A DNA stretch of 64,000 nt from VAXT01 sp963774625 (GTDB lineage: Bacteria; Actinomycetota; Thermoleophilia; Gaiellales; Gaiellaceae), in assembly GCA_963774625.1 (NCBI GenBank), contig CAVZFQ010000013.1, positions 620,001 to 684,000 of the forward strand, written 5' to 3'. The notes below the pieces were generated by a model. That model had not been told where the DNA came from. It saw nothing but the letters and a program-made list of their open reading frames with translations, and did no database searches. Below are positions 18,002 through 25,402 of the stretch, piece by piece. The number at the start of each line of letters is the position of its first letter. Within the stretch, counting starts at the first letter, position 1. The translations under genes were made by a program, and so were the position numbers.

Positions 18002-18654
18002 GATATCGCGCCGTCATCTTCGATCTCTGGCAGACGCTCATCCCGTGGCCGACCGAGTCGGCGAAGGCGCTCTACGTGGAGATGGCGGATTCGGTCGGAG
18101 CGCCGCGTGAGCAGTTCGAGGAGGTCTGGCTCTCGGGACGTTCGGCGCGGGACACGGGCCCGATCACCGACAGCGTCCGCTGGGTGTTCGGCCAGCTCGG
18201 GCTCGATGATGCTGACCCGCAGACGATCGTCAGCCTGCGCCGAGAGTGGACGCGCGAGTCGATCGTTCCTCGCCCGGATGCAGTGTCGACCCTCGAGGAG
18301 CTCCGCCGCCGCGGGCACGAGCTCGGCCTGATCACGGTCTGCTCGACCGATGTCGCAGAGCTCTGGGAGACAACGCCGTTCGCCGGCCTCTTCGACGCCA
18401 CGGTTTTCTCGTGCGAAGTCGGCATCTCGAAGCCCGATCCGCGGATCTACGAGCTCTGCTGCGAGCAGCTGGACGTCGAGGCCGGCGATTGCCTCTTCGT
18501 CGGCGACGGCGCGAACTACGAGCTACCCGGCGCCGAGAAGGCCGGCATGACCGCGCTCCAGCTGCGCGCGCCGGGTGAGGACCTCACCGAGCCGGGCAAG
18601 GAATGGGAAGGCCGGTTCGTCGAGCGGCTCTCTGACGTACTAGAGCTGGCGTAG
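17998..18654 (+). CDS. HAD family hydrolase
   Basis: A 218-residue haloacid-dehalogenase-fold protein. Motif I is FDLWQTL: the nucleophilic Asp is present, but the +2 acid usual in phosphatases is Trp, as in dehalogenase-like members. Motif III/IV regions are ISKPDPRIYE and FVGDGANYE. The substrate is unknown. It is translationally coupled to polX through a GTGA overlap and converges with otsB with a 15-base overlap. Confidence 0.8.
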   Translation: MRYRAVIFDLWQTLIPWPTESAKALYVEMADSVGAPREQFEEVWLSGRSARDTGPITDSVRWVFGQLGLDDADPQTIVSLRREWTRESIVPRPDAVSTLEELRRRGHELGLITVCSTDVAELWETTPFAGLFDATVFSCEVGISKPDPRIYELCCEQLDVEAGDCLFVGDGANYELPGAEKAGMTALQLRAPGEDLTEPGKEWEGRFVERLSDVLELA

Positions 18655-19353
18655 CAGCTCGAGCAACGCCGCCGGCGAGTCGACGACGATGTCGGCCGCG
18701 CCGACCAGCTCGTCCGGGGCCTCGTCCGAGGAGACCGCGATCCGGACGCCGACCTCGAGCCCGTCGAGCGCCCGGAAGGCGTCGACGTCGGTCGTGTCGT
18801 CGCCCGCGAACAGCGCGCGCGAGAGGCCGGCCTCAGCCAGCACGTGTCGTGCCGCCGTGCCCTTGTCCGCGTCGATGGGCGGCCGTAGCTCGAGCACCTT
18901 GCGCCCAAAACGCGGCACGAGGCCGGCTGCGCGAGCCCGGTCGGCCACCTCCTGGAGGTATTCGAGCGCCGCGTGCTCGTCCTCAGCCTCACGGTAGTGG
19001 AACGAGACCGTGAGGCCCTTGTCCTCGACCGGCCAGTCGACCTCTCGCGCGAAGGCTCGGATCCGCTCCGCCCAGGCCGCAGCCTCCGGCTCGAGCTCGA
19101 GGCCGTGGGAGCCGACGTACCGGACACCTTCGACGCCGACCATGCGGCGCGCGTCTTCACCGGTGCGGCCGCTGATGCAGGCGACGAGGGCGTAGCGAGC
19201 GACGAGCCGCGCGACCTCTGCTTTCGTCTCGGCAGGTACGTGCGCTTGCTCCGGACGCGCCTGGATCGGCGCGAGCACACCGTCGACGTCGAGCAGGATC
19301 GCCGCGCGCTCGGGCTCAGCCGCCAGGGGCGCGAGCAGTGCGTCGGGCTCCAC
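18640..19353 (-). CDS. otsB: Trehalose-6-phosphate phosphatase
   Basis: A 237-residue HAD-type phosphatase of the OtsB family. Motif I is LLDVDGVLAPI, then CISGRTGEDARR, YVGSHGLELEP, DKGTAARHVL and FAGDDTTDVDAF. It removes phosphate from trehalose-6-phosphate. No otsA synthase is in the window. The GTG start at 19353 shares a bidirectional promoter with the TauE-like pair. Confidence 0.9.
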   Translation of the reverse strand: MEPDALLAPLAAEPERAAILLDVDGVLAPIQARPEQAHVPAETKAEVARLVARYALVACISGRTGEDARRMVGVEGVRYVGSHGLELEPEAAAWAERIRAFAREVDWPVEDKGLTVSFHYREAEDEHAALEYLQEVADRARAAGLVPRFGRKVLELRPPIDADKGTAARHVLAEAGLSRALFAGDDTTDVDAFRALDGLEVGVRIAVSSDEAPDELVGAADIVVDSPAALLELLRQL

Positions 19354-19359
19354 GCCTCG

Positions 19360-19366
19360 TACGATA
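19360..19366. promoter_or_regulatory. Overlapping divergent leaderless -10 elements (otsB / TauE pair)
   Basis: TACGAT (19360-19365, plus strand) ends 6 bases before the TauE-1 GTG at 19372. The overlapping TATCGT on the minus strand (19361-19366) ends 7 bases before the otsB GTG. Two start sites thus share almost the same seven bases, so the two directions may compete for polymerase. Confidence 0.5.
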
Positions 19367-19371
19367 GGGGG

Positions 19372-19713
19372 GTGCGGCTGGTTCTGATCGGTCTTGCCGC
19401 CGGCTTCTTCAGCGCGCTCTTCGGCGTCGGCGGCGGGATCATCGTCGTGCCGCTGCTCATCTTCTTTCTCCACTACGTCGAGCGGGAAGCGATGGCGACG
19501 TCGCTCGCGGCGATCGGCCTGATCGCTCTCGCCGGCGTCATCACGTACGCGTTTCACGACGAGGTGCGCCCCGCCCATGCGCTCCTGCTCGGGGTCCCCG
19601 CGGCGTTCGGCGCCGTCGCCGGCGCGACGCTGCAACAGCGCCTGAGCAACCGATCGCTCGCTTTCGCCTTCGCCGCGCTCCTCGCCGGGGTGGGGATCAC
19701 CCTGCTCCTCTGA
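19372..19713 (+). CDS. Half-size TauE/SafE family permease, first half
   Basis: A 113-residue protein with about four hydrophobic segments and the family motif SALFGVGGGIIVVPLL near the N-terminus. Normal TauE/SafE (DUF81) transporters are about 250 residues with this motif in each internal half. Here the halves are separate genes. The stop and the next ATG overlap as TGATG, so the two should be made in equal amounts and probably pair in the membrane. The substrate (sulfite, sulfonates or another anion) is not readable. Confidence 0.75.
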   Translation: MRLVLIGLAAGFFSALFGVGGGIIVVPLLIFFLHYVEREAMATSLAAIGLIALAGVITYAFHDEVRPAHALLLGVPAAFGAVAGATLQQRLSNRSLAFAFAALLAGVGITLLL

Positions 19714-20084
19714 TGCTGGAGCTCGTGCTCGTCGTCGTGCTCGGCGTCGGAGCCGGCGTCATGGCCGGGCTCTTCGGCGTCGGAGGAGGGATCCTCTTCG
19801 TCCCGATCCTCGTCCTCTTCTTCGACCTGGGTCAGGTCGAGGCCGAGGCGACTTCACTACTCGCCATCCTGCCGACCGTGGTTGCGGGGACCTGGCGGCA
19901 GCATCGGTACGGGAACGTCCACTGGCGCCCGGCTCTACTGATCGGGCTCGTCGCCGTCGTTGGCGTGCAGGCCGGGGCTCTCGTAGCGGTTGCGCTGCCC
20001 GAGGACGTGTTGCGCCGCCTCTTCGGGCTGCTCATGCTCGGAGCCGCCGCCCAACTCGCCTGGCGCGCCCGCGGTCTATCCTGA
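19713..20084 (+). CDS. Half-size TauE/SafE family permease, second half
   Basis: A 123-residue partner of the preceding gene, again about four hydrophobic segments with AGLFGVGGGILFVPIL. Each half has a complete copy of the glycine-rich motif, and both have proper starts and ends, so this is a pair of genes and not one gene broken by a frameshift. The hydrophilic loop WRQHRYGNVHW and the basic tail WRARG are likely cytoplasmic. Confidence 0.75.
   Translation: MLELVLVVVLGVGAGVMAGLFGVGGGILFVPILVLFFDLGQVEAEATSLLAILPTVVAGTWRQHRYGNVHWRPALLIGLVAVVGVQAGALVAVALPEDVLRRLFGLLMLGAAAQLAWRARGLS
20077..20082 (+). promoter_or_regulatory. Leaderless -10 element (TATCCT) for the 20089 gene
   Basis: TATCCT overlaps the last codons of the second TauE half and ends six bases before the GTG at 20089. 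It would allow separate expression of the downstream gene. Confidence 0.45.
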
Positions 20085-20088
20085 GTCC

Positions 20089-20469
20089 GTGCAGGACGAG
20101 GTCTGGATCCCGCTCGTCGATGAGCCGATCGGCGCGATCGTCGCGCAGCTCGAGGGCGAGAACGAGGACATCCGCCGGCTCATCGACTCGCCGCACAAGC
20201 TGCTCGCGTTCCGAACTTTCGCCTACATCCGGGTGGGAATCGTCCTCGGGCGGCTGTTCGTCGAGCGTGACGACGCGCCCGGCGACGGCAACGAGACCTG
20301 GGTCGAGCAACTCGCCCGGGAGCCCGAGGTGCGCGCCGAGCTGCTGCAGGAGCTGCGCGCAGTCGCCGAGGAAGTCTCGGCCGAGAGCGAGCCTGAGGAC
20401 CCGGCCGCCCCGGACGAGGAGGTCCGCGAGCGTTTTCGCCTCGCCGCCAGGCGCGCCCTCGAAAGCTGA
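20089..20469 (+). CDS. Hypothetical acidic protein
   Basis: A 126-residue protein with no motif I recognise. It is strongly acidic, with a helical middle (IRRLIDSPHKLLAFRTFAYI) and a C-terminal Glu/Ala-rich helix. No signal peptide or membrane span is seen. It starts at GTG 20089 immediately after the TauE pair, with its own apparent leaderless promoter. Confidence 0.6.
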   Translation: MQDEVWIPLVDEPIGAIVAQLEGENEDIRRLIDSPHKLLAFRTFAYIRVGIVLGRLFVERDDAPGDGNETWVEQLAREPEVRAELLQELRAVAEEVSAESEPEDPAAPDEEVRERFRLAARRALES

Positions 20470-20488
20470 GGGGTTCCCCCGCGACCTT

Positions 20489-20494
20489 CATAAT
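20489..20494 (+). promoter_or_regulatory. Leaderless -10 element (CATAAT) for the M23 gene
   Basis: CATAAT, one base from the TATAAT consensus, ends seven bases before the GTG at 20502. Confidence 0.45.
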
Positions 20495-20501
20495 CCCCGG
20501 A

Positions 20502-21929
20502 GTGGCACGGCTCACCACTCTTGCCCTCGGCGTCTGCGTGCTCATCCTGTCGGTGGGGTCTGCCTCCGCGGCTCGTAGCCAGGCGGCGGCACCAGGGCCG
20601 ATCGCACGGGCCTTCGCGATCCAGGTCTCGGTTCCTGGCCAGGGCGGCAGCTCGGCTGCCTCGGTCTCGGCGCCTCCGGACGCGGTCGGTGTCGGCGGGA
20701 GCTTCGCGTTCCCTGGTGACGGCTCGGTCGTCTCGGCCGGCTCGGTGACCTCGGGCGCCTTTGCCGCCCCAGGCCCGTCCGCGACGGCGAGCGCGTCGGC
20801 GGAGGCGAGCTCGATCACGCTGTTCGGCGGAGAAGTCACCGTTGCCAACGTCACGGCTCGCACCCGTGCATCGGCGTCCAAACGAGACGCCACGGCTGAT
20901 TTCTCGGGCTCGGCGATCAGCGGCATGGTCGTCTCCGGCCAGGCGGTGGCGACGGGCCCCGGGGTTCGGGTCGCCATAGGCGACTGGGCTCATGCCGTGA
21001 CCCTGCAGCAGGGGACGAGCTCGTTGGACACCGTGAGCTCGAAGGGCGAGCGAGCGTTCGCCTCCGTGCTCCACGTGCGCGTCACCGCCGACCACAACGG
21101 AATCCCTGCGGGCACCGAGGTGATGATCGGCTACGCCGAAGCCTCGGCCCAAGCCGCCGACGCGGAGCCGCCGGTGCTCAAGAAGAAACCGGCGGTGAAG
21201 AAGCCTCGCAAGGCGCCCGCCAAGAAGAAGGCACGCGGTTCCGGCATCGGCCCCGAGCTGCCCTCGCTGATCCGTCGCCCTCCGCCCGACGTGACGCCGC
21301 GACTCACGGCCGGCGGGTACGTGTTCCCGGTGTTCGGGCAGTCCTCGTTCGTGGACACCTTCGGCGCCCCCCGGGGAACGATCGCCTCGGGCTGGCACCA
21401 CGGCCAGGACATCTTCGCCCCGCTGGGGGCTCCGCTCCTCGCGGTCGCCGACGGCACGGTTTTCTCGGTCGGCTGGAACCGCGTCGGGGGATGGCGGCTC
21501 TGGCTACGCGACCGCGAGGGGAACGAGTTCTACTACGCACACCTCTCCGCGTTCTCGCCGGCGGCCGTGAACGGCACCGAGGTCAAGGCCGGGACCGTCC
21601 TCGGCTTCATGGGGAGCACGGGTGACGCGGAGGGCACGCCGTACCACCTCCATTTCGAGATCCACCCCGTCGGCCTGCTCCATCTGGGCTACGACGGAGC
21701 CGTGAACCCCTATGCGTACCTCATGGCCTGGAAGCGGCTCGAGGACATCGAGTTCGCAGCGGTCGCGGGCTGGGCTCCTCCGTTGGCGCCGTCCAGCAAC
21801 GCTCAGAAGCCGGGCGCGATCCCGCTTGCTTCGACCGACATTGCCAGCGCGGACGGCCTCGACCCCGGGTCGCTCCAGCGCGTCCTGAAAGAGGGCGCGT
21901 CAGGGCGCAACCTTTCGGAAGCGCCCTAG
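20502..21929 (+). CDS. Secreted M23 family (LytM-like) peptidase
   Basis: A 475-residue exported protein. It has a signal peptide (residues 1-24, ending GSASAA) and an unrecognised, small-residue-rich N-terminal domain (about 25-220). A Lys/Pro/Ala linker near 230 (KKKPAVKKPRKAPAKKK) leads to an M23 metallopeptidase domain at about 290-390. Zinc ligands are in HHGQD near residue 297 and HLHFE near 381. It probably cuts or remodels peptidoglycan. About 80 residues follow the domain. Confidence 0.85.
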   Translation: MARLTTLALGVCVLILSVGSASAARSQAAAPGPIARAFAIQVSVPGQGGSSAASVSAPPDAVGVGGSFAFPGDGSVVSAGSVTSGAFAAPGPSATASASAEASSITLFGGEVTVANVTARTRASASKRDATADFSGSAISGMVVSGQAVATGPGVRVAIGDWAHAVTLQQGTSSLDTVSSKGERAFASVLHVRVTADHNGIPAGTEVMIGYAEASAQAADAEPPVLKKKPAVKKPRKAPAKKKARGSGIGPELPSLIRRPPPDVTPRLTAGGYVFPVFGQSSFVDTFGAPRGTIASGWHHGQDIFAPLGAPLLAVADGTVFSVGWNRVGGWRLWLRDREGNEFYYAHLSAFSPAAVNGTEVKAGTVLGFMGSTGDAEGTPYHLHFEIHPVGLLHLGYDGAVNPYAYLMAWKRLEDIEFAAVAGWAPPLAPSSNAQKPGAIPLASTDIASADGLDPGSLQRVLKEGASGRNLSEAP

Positions 21930-21950
21930 CCCACTCCTAGATTTCGCGCG

Positions 21951-22358
21951 CTACTTGGAGTTCGAGTCCGAGCGGTACTCGAACTCGTCGCCCTCGCCGA
22001 AGATCGTCTCCTGCAGCCAGCGGCGGGTGCCGGGGCCGGTGATGGGGTTGAAGAGCACCCCGAGGACGATTCCGGTGAGCAGCAGCGTCGTGTTGCGCCC
22101 CTTGTGGCCGTAATTGCCCTGCACGCGGTCGGCCGCGTCGCGCAGATCCTCGATCGCGTCGCGCAGGCTCTCCTGGATGTCCTTGTCGGTGGCGACGCGA
22201 GCGGCAACCGAGGTCACTGCGCGCCCGCCCAGGAGCTCGTCGTAGATCTCGCGGGCCGTGCCGATCGCGCTCTTGACGTCCTCGCGCACCCGCTCGTCCG
22301 TGAGCGCCCGCTCGATATAGGGCCGTGCGTCTGAGGCTCGATCTCTCAACTTGGCCAT
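21951..22358 (-). CDS. YtxH-like small membrane-associated protein
   Basis: A 135-residue protein with a long amphipathic helical N-terminal region (RASDARPYIERALTDERV) and one hydrophobic segment near residues 93-110 (LLLTGIVLGVLFNP), followed by GPGTRRWL. This resembles YtxH-type proteins, whose function is unclear. I chose the ATG at 22358, preceded by a GGAA ribosome-binding site. It is downstream of lon on the same strand. Confidence 0.6.
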   Translation of the reverse strand: MAKLRDRASDARPYIERALTDERVREDVKSAIGTAREIYDELLGGRAVTSVAARVATDKDIQESLRDAIEDLRDAADRVQGNYGHKGRNTTLLLTGIVLGVLFNPITGPGTRRWLQETIFGEGDEFEYRSDSNSK

Positions 22359-22422
22359 TCCGGTGTTCCTTTCTTTGGTTTCTAAAGCGACTCTACCCCG
22401 GAAGTGGCCCCGAGAAACTCCG

Positions 22423-24837
22423 CTAGGAGGGTTTGGCGGAAGCGGCCTTTCGGCGCCTGTTGATATCCGTGGGCCTGCGAGCGGCGCCGACTCCATCGAA
22501 AGCCACGTCGAGAACCTCCTCGATCGTGTCGACCGGGACGAACTCGAGCTCTTTGCGCGTTTCCTCGGGCAGCTCGATGAGCTCCGGCTCGTTCTCGCGC
22601 GGCATGACGACCTTCTTCACGCCCGCCCGCTGGGCGGCCAGGATCTTCTCGCGCAACCCGCCGATCTGGAGCACCTGGCCCGTGAGCGTGATCTCGCCCG
22701 TCATCGCGACGTCCTCGGACACGGCCCGCCCGCTCGCGATCGAGACGATCGCCGTCGCCATCGTGATGCCGGCGGAAGGCCCATCCTTGGGGACCGCGCC
22801 CGCAGGCACGTGCACGTGGATCTCGTGGTCGTCGAACCAGGACGGATCGAGGTCGAGTTGGTCGGCGTGCGAGCGCACCCACGAGAGCGCGGCCTGCGCG
22901 GATTCCTGCATGACCTCGCCCAGCTGGCCGGTCACTTTCAGCTGGCCCTTGCCGGTGTAGGCGGTCGCCTCGATGAAGAGCACGTCGCCGCCCACCGCGG
23001 TCACCGCGAGCCCGGTCGCCACGCCGGGCTCGGAGGTCCGCTTGCGAACCTCGCCGGCGAAGCGCCGCGGCCCCAGCCACTCGCGCACCTTGGCCTCGTC
23101 GATGCTGATCTTGTCCGGCCCGCCCTCCGCGACTCCGCGGGCCGCCTTTCGGAACAGCCCGGCCAGCTGCCGCTCGAGGTTGCGGACGCCGGCCTCCCGC
23201 GTGTACTCGCGGATGACGAGTCGCAGGGCACGGTCGCCGAGCTTCACCTTCGAGCGCTTGAGCCCGTGGGCCTCGAGCTGCTTGGGGACGAGGTACTTGC
23301 GCGCGATCCCGAACTTCTCTTCCTCCGTGTAGCCGGAGAGGTGGATCACGTCCATGCGGTCGAGCAGCGGGCCCGGGATCGTGTCGAGCTGGTTGGCGGT
23401 GCAGATGAAGAGCACCTTCGAGAGATCGAACGGAAGGTCGAGGTAGTGGTCGCGGAAGGTCGAGTGCTGCTCGGGGTCGAGCACCTCGAGCATCGCGCTC
23501 GCCGGGTCGCCGCGGAAGTCGGCGCCCATCTTGTCGATCTCGTCGATCAGGAACACCGGGTTCCTCGACTCGGCGTCGCGAAGAGCGCGGAGGATCGTTC
23601 CCGGCATCGCTCCGATGTAGGTGCGCCTGTGCCCGCGAATCTCGGCCTCGTCGCGGACACCGCCCACGGAGATGCGGACGAACTTGCGGCCGAGGGTGCG
23701 GGCGATCGACTGGCCGAGCGAGGTCTTACCGACCCCGGGCGGGCCGACGAAGCAGAGGATCGGGCCCGAGAGGTCGTCCTTGAGCTTGGACACCGCGAGG
23801 TACTCGAGGATCCTTTCCTTCACCTTGTCCAGGTCGAAATGGTCCTCGTCGAGGATCTCGCGGGCTCGCTTGAGGTCGAGGTTGTCCTCCGTGGTCGCGT
23901 CCCACGGGAGGCTCAGGATCCATTCCAGATAGGTGCGGATGACCCCGTACTCGGCGGCCGCCTGCGGCAGCTTCTCGAGCCGCCCGAGCTCGCGGTCGAC
24001 GGCCTTGCGAACGTCGTCGGGCAGCGTGATCGACGCAGCGCGCTCGCGCAGCTCCTTCAGCTCCGCCTGCTCGGGGTCGCCCTCGCCGAGCTCGTCCTGG
24101 ATCGCCTTCAGCTGCTGGCGCAGGAAGTACTCCCGCTGGGAGCTCTCCATCTCGGACTGCACCTGGGACTGGATCTTCGTGCCGAGCTCGACGACCTCGA
24201 GCTCCCGGTTGAGGATCACCGAGGTCTCGCGCAGGCGCTTCTCGACGTCCAGCTCCTCGAGCAGCAGCTGCTTCTCGTCTGTCTTGAGCCGCAGCGTCGA
24301 GGCGACGAGGTGGCAGAGCGCGCTCGGGTCCTCGACGTTGGCGGCGGCGAGCGCCAGCTCCTCGGGCAGGTAGGGCAGCTGGCCGATGATCCGCGCGAAG
24401 AGCGTGCGGACGTTCTGGGTCAGCGCCTGCAGCTCGCGCGTCTCGCGCACGACGTCGGGCACCTCTTTGAACCGCCCGACCAGGTACGGCTCGGACCGGA
24501 CGCGCTTCTCGAGCTGGATGCGTCGCAGGCCCTGGACGAGGATGCGCTGCGTGCCGTCGGGAACGCGAATCATCTTCTGCACGACTGCAGCGGTGCCGAC
24601 TTCGTAGAGGTCGTCCCAGTCCGGGACCTCGATCTCACGGGAGCGCGCGGCAACCAGCGCGACGAGGCGGTCGCCGGCGATCACGTCGTCGATCAGCGCG
24701 ATCGAGCGCTCCTGGCCGATCGCCAGGGGCAGCATCGAGTCCGGGAAGACGACCGTGTCCTTGAGCGGCAGGACGGGGAGGGTCGAGGGGATCTCGACCT
24801 CGTCGACCGCTACGCCTTCGTCAAAGAACTCGGTCAT
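22423..24837 (-). CDS. lon: ATP-dependent protease Lon
   Basis: A complete 804-residue Lon. It has the N-terminal substrate-binding domain (LPVLPLKDTVVFP), the AAA+ module with Walker A GPPGVGKTSLG near 365 and Walker B VFLIDEIDK near 430, and the Ser-Lys protease domain with DGPSAGI near 688 and the catalytic Lys in VKKVVMP near 735. It degrades misfolded and regulatory proteins. The ATG overlaps the hsp20 stop (ATGA), so it is co-transcribed with that chaperone. No CIRCE or HAIR element was seen upstream of hsp20. Confidence 0.97.
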   Translation of the reverse strand: MTEFFDEGVAVDEVEIPSTLPVLPLKDTVVFPDSMLPLAIGQERSIALIDDVIAGDRLVALVAARSREIEVPDWDDLYEVGTAAVVQKMIRVPDGTQRILVQGLRRIQLEKRVRSEPYLVGRFKEVPDVVRETRELQALTQNVRTLFARIIGQLPYLPEELALAAANVEDPSALCHLVASTLRLKTDEKQLLLEELDVEKRLRETSVILNRELEVVELGTKIQSQVQSEMESSQREYFLRQQLKAIQDELGEGDPEQAELKELRERAASITLPDDVRKAVDRELGRLEKLPQAAAEYGVIRTYLEWILSLPWDATTEDNLDLKRAREILDEDHFDLDKVKERILEYLAVSKLKDDLSGPILCFVGPPGVGKTSLGQSIARTLGRKFVRISVGGVRDEAEIRGHRRTYIGAMPGTILRALRDAESRNPVFLIDEIDKMGADFRGDPASAMLEVLDPEQHSTFRDHYLDLPFDLSKVLFICTANQLDTIPGPLLDRMDVIHLSGYTEEEKFGIARKYLVPKQLEAHGLKRSKVKLGDRALRLVIREYTREAGVRNLERQLAGLFRKAARGVAEGGPDKISIDEAKVREWLGPRRFAGEVRKRTSEPGVATGLAVTAVGGDVLFIEATAYTGKGQLKVTGQLGEVMQESAQAALSWVRSHADQLDLDPSWFDDHEIHVHVPAGAVPKDGPSAGITMATAIVSIASGRAVSEDVAMTGEITLTGQVLQIGGLREKILAAQRAGVKKVVMPRENEPELIELPEETRKELEFVPVDTIEEVLDVAFDGVGAARRPTDINRRRKAASAKPS

Positions 24838-25271
24838 TTGGTCCTCTTGATCGGGATCGAGACGCGGACGGGCTCCGACGGTCTCTTCGAAACGGGCATC
24901 GTGATCGTCAGGACGCCTCGTCTGTACGCGGCCTTGCAGGACTGCACGTCGATGTGCTCGGCGAGCGCGATCTGACGCTGGAACCGGCCGTAGTCGATCT
25001 CCATCTGCTGGTACACCCGCCCGGCGGCGCTCGGCCGGCGACGCTCGCCGGCGATGACGAGCGTTCGCTCGTCGGCGTAGATCTGGATCCGCGAGGGATC
25101 GACGCCGGGCAACTCGGCGACGACGGTCAGCTCTCCCGTGCGCTCCGACCGGTACACGTCCACGGACGGCCGATATCCGCCGCGGCGGCGGCTGAAGCGC
25201 GGGGCCTGCCAGAGCTCCGCAAAGAGCTCTTCCATCTCCCCGCGGAGACGATCGATTGGGTCACGCGCCAT
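24834..25271 (-). CDS. Small heat-shock protein (Hsp20/alpha-crystallin)
   Basis: A 145-residue alpha-crystallin domain protein: PSVDVYRSERTGELTVVAELPGVDP at the domain start (shown in part), a GRF-type segment (YGRFQRQIAL), AAYRRGVLTITMP, and a C-terminal IPI motif used for oligomer assembly. It is an ATP-independent holdase and precedes lon in a two-gene stress operon with a four-base overlap. Confidence 0.9.
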   Translation of the reverse strand: MARDPIDRLRGEMEELFAELWQAPRFSRRRGGYRPSVDVYRSERTGELTVVAELPGVDPSRIQIYADERTLVIAGERRRPSAAGRVYQQMEIDYGRFQRQIALAEHIDVQSCKAAYRRGVLTITMPVSKRPSEPVRVSIPIKRTK

Positions 25272-25278
25272 CGGCGTG

Positions 25279-25284
25279 ATGGTA
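25279..25284 (-). promoter_or_regulatory. Leaderless -10 element (TACCAT) for hsp20-lon
   Basis: On the minus strand TACCAT ends seven bases before the hsp20 ATG at 25271, without a ribosome-binding site between. Confidence 0.5.
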
Positions 25285-25322
25285 CCGCCGACCTCCTTTG
25301 TGACCGAGTGGTGAGTTCGGCC

Positions 25323-25351
25323 TTGACATGGTTGCTAGTGGCCACTAACCT
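25323..25351 (+). promoter_or_regulatory. Promoter with embedded palindromic operator for the MMPL gene
   Basis: TTGACA (25323-25328) and TAACCT (25346-25351) are separated by 17 bases. The perfect 12-base palindrome TAGTGGCCACTA occupies 25336-25347, between and partly over the -10. GGTT and AACC extend it with a two-base asymmetry. An operator in this position is the usual arrangement for repressor-controlled efflux genes (TetR or MarR type). No regulator gene is adjacent. Confidence 0.6.
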
Positions 25352-25402
25352 GGCTGCCGCCAACGCTACAGCATCTGCGGCTAGGAGGGGGAGGAAGCAC
25401 TG

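Noticed and set aside
19372..20084. Single TauE/SafE gene split by a sequencing error
   Set aside because: Each half has its own start and clean end, and the junction is a TGATG coupling. Joining the frames would require a shift exactly at a proper stop-start pair.
22351..24975. Very long open frame on the plus strand opposite lon and hsp20 (about 874 codons)
   Set aside because: It is the antisense of the unmistakable lon gene. High-GC third positions leave opposite frames open, and the translation is low-complexity Leu/Arg/Val/Glu-rich with no motif.
25272..25330. HAIR or CIRCE heat-shock operator upstream of hsp20-lon
   Set aside because: Neither the CTTGAGT-N7-ACTCAAG nor the TTAGCACTC inverted repeat is present. 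The only palindrome belongs to the MMPL promoter.
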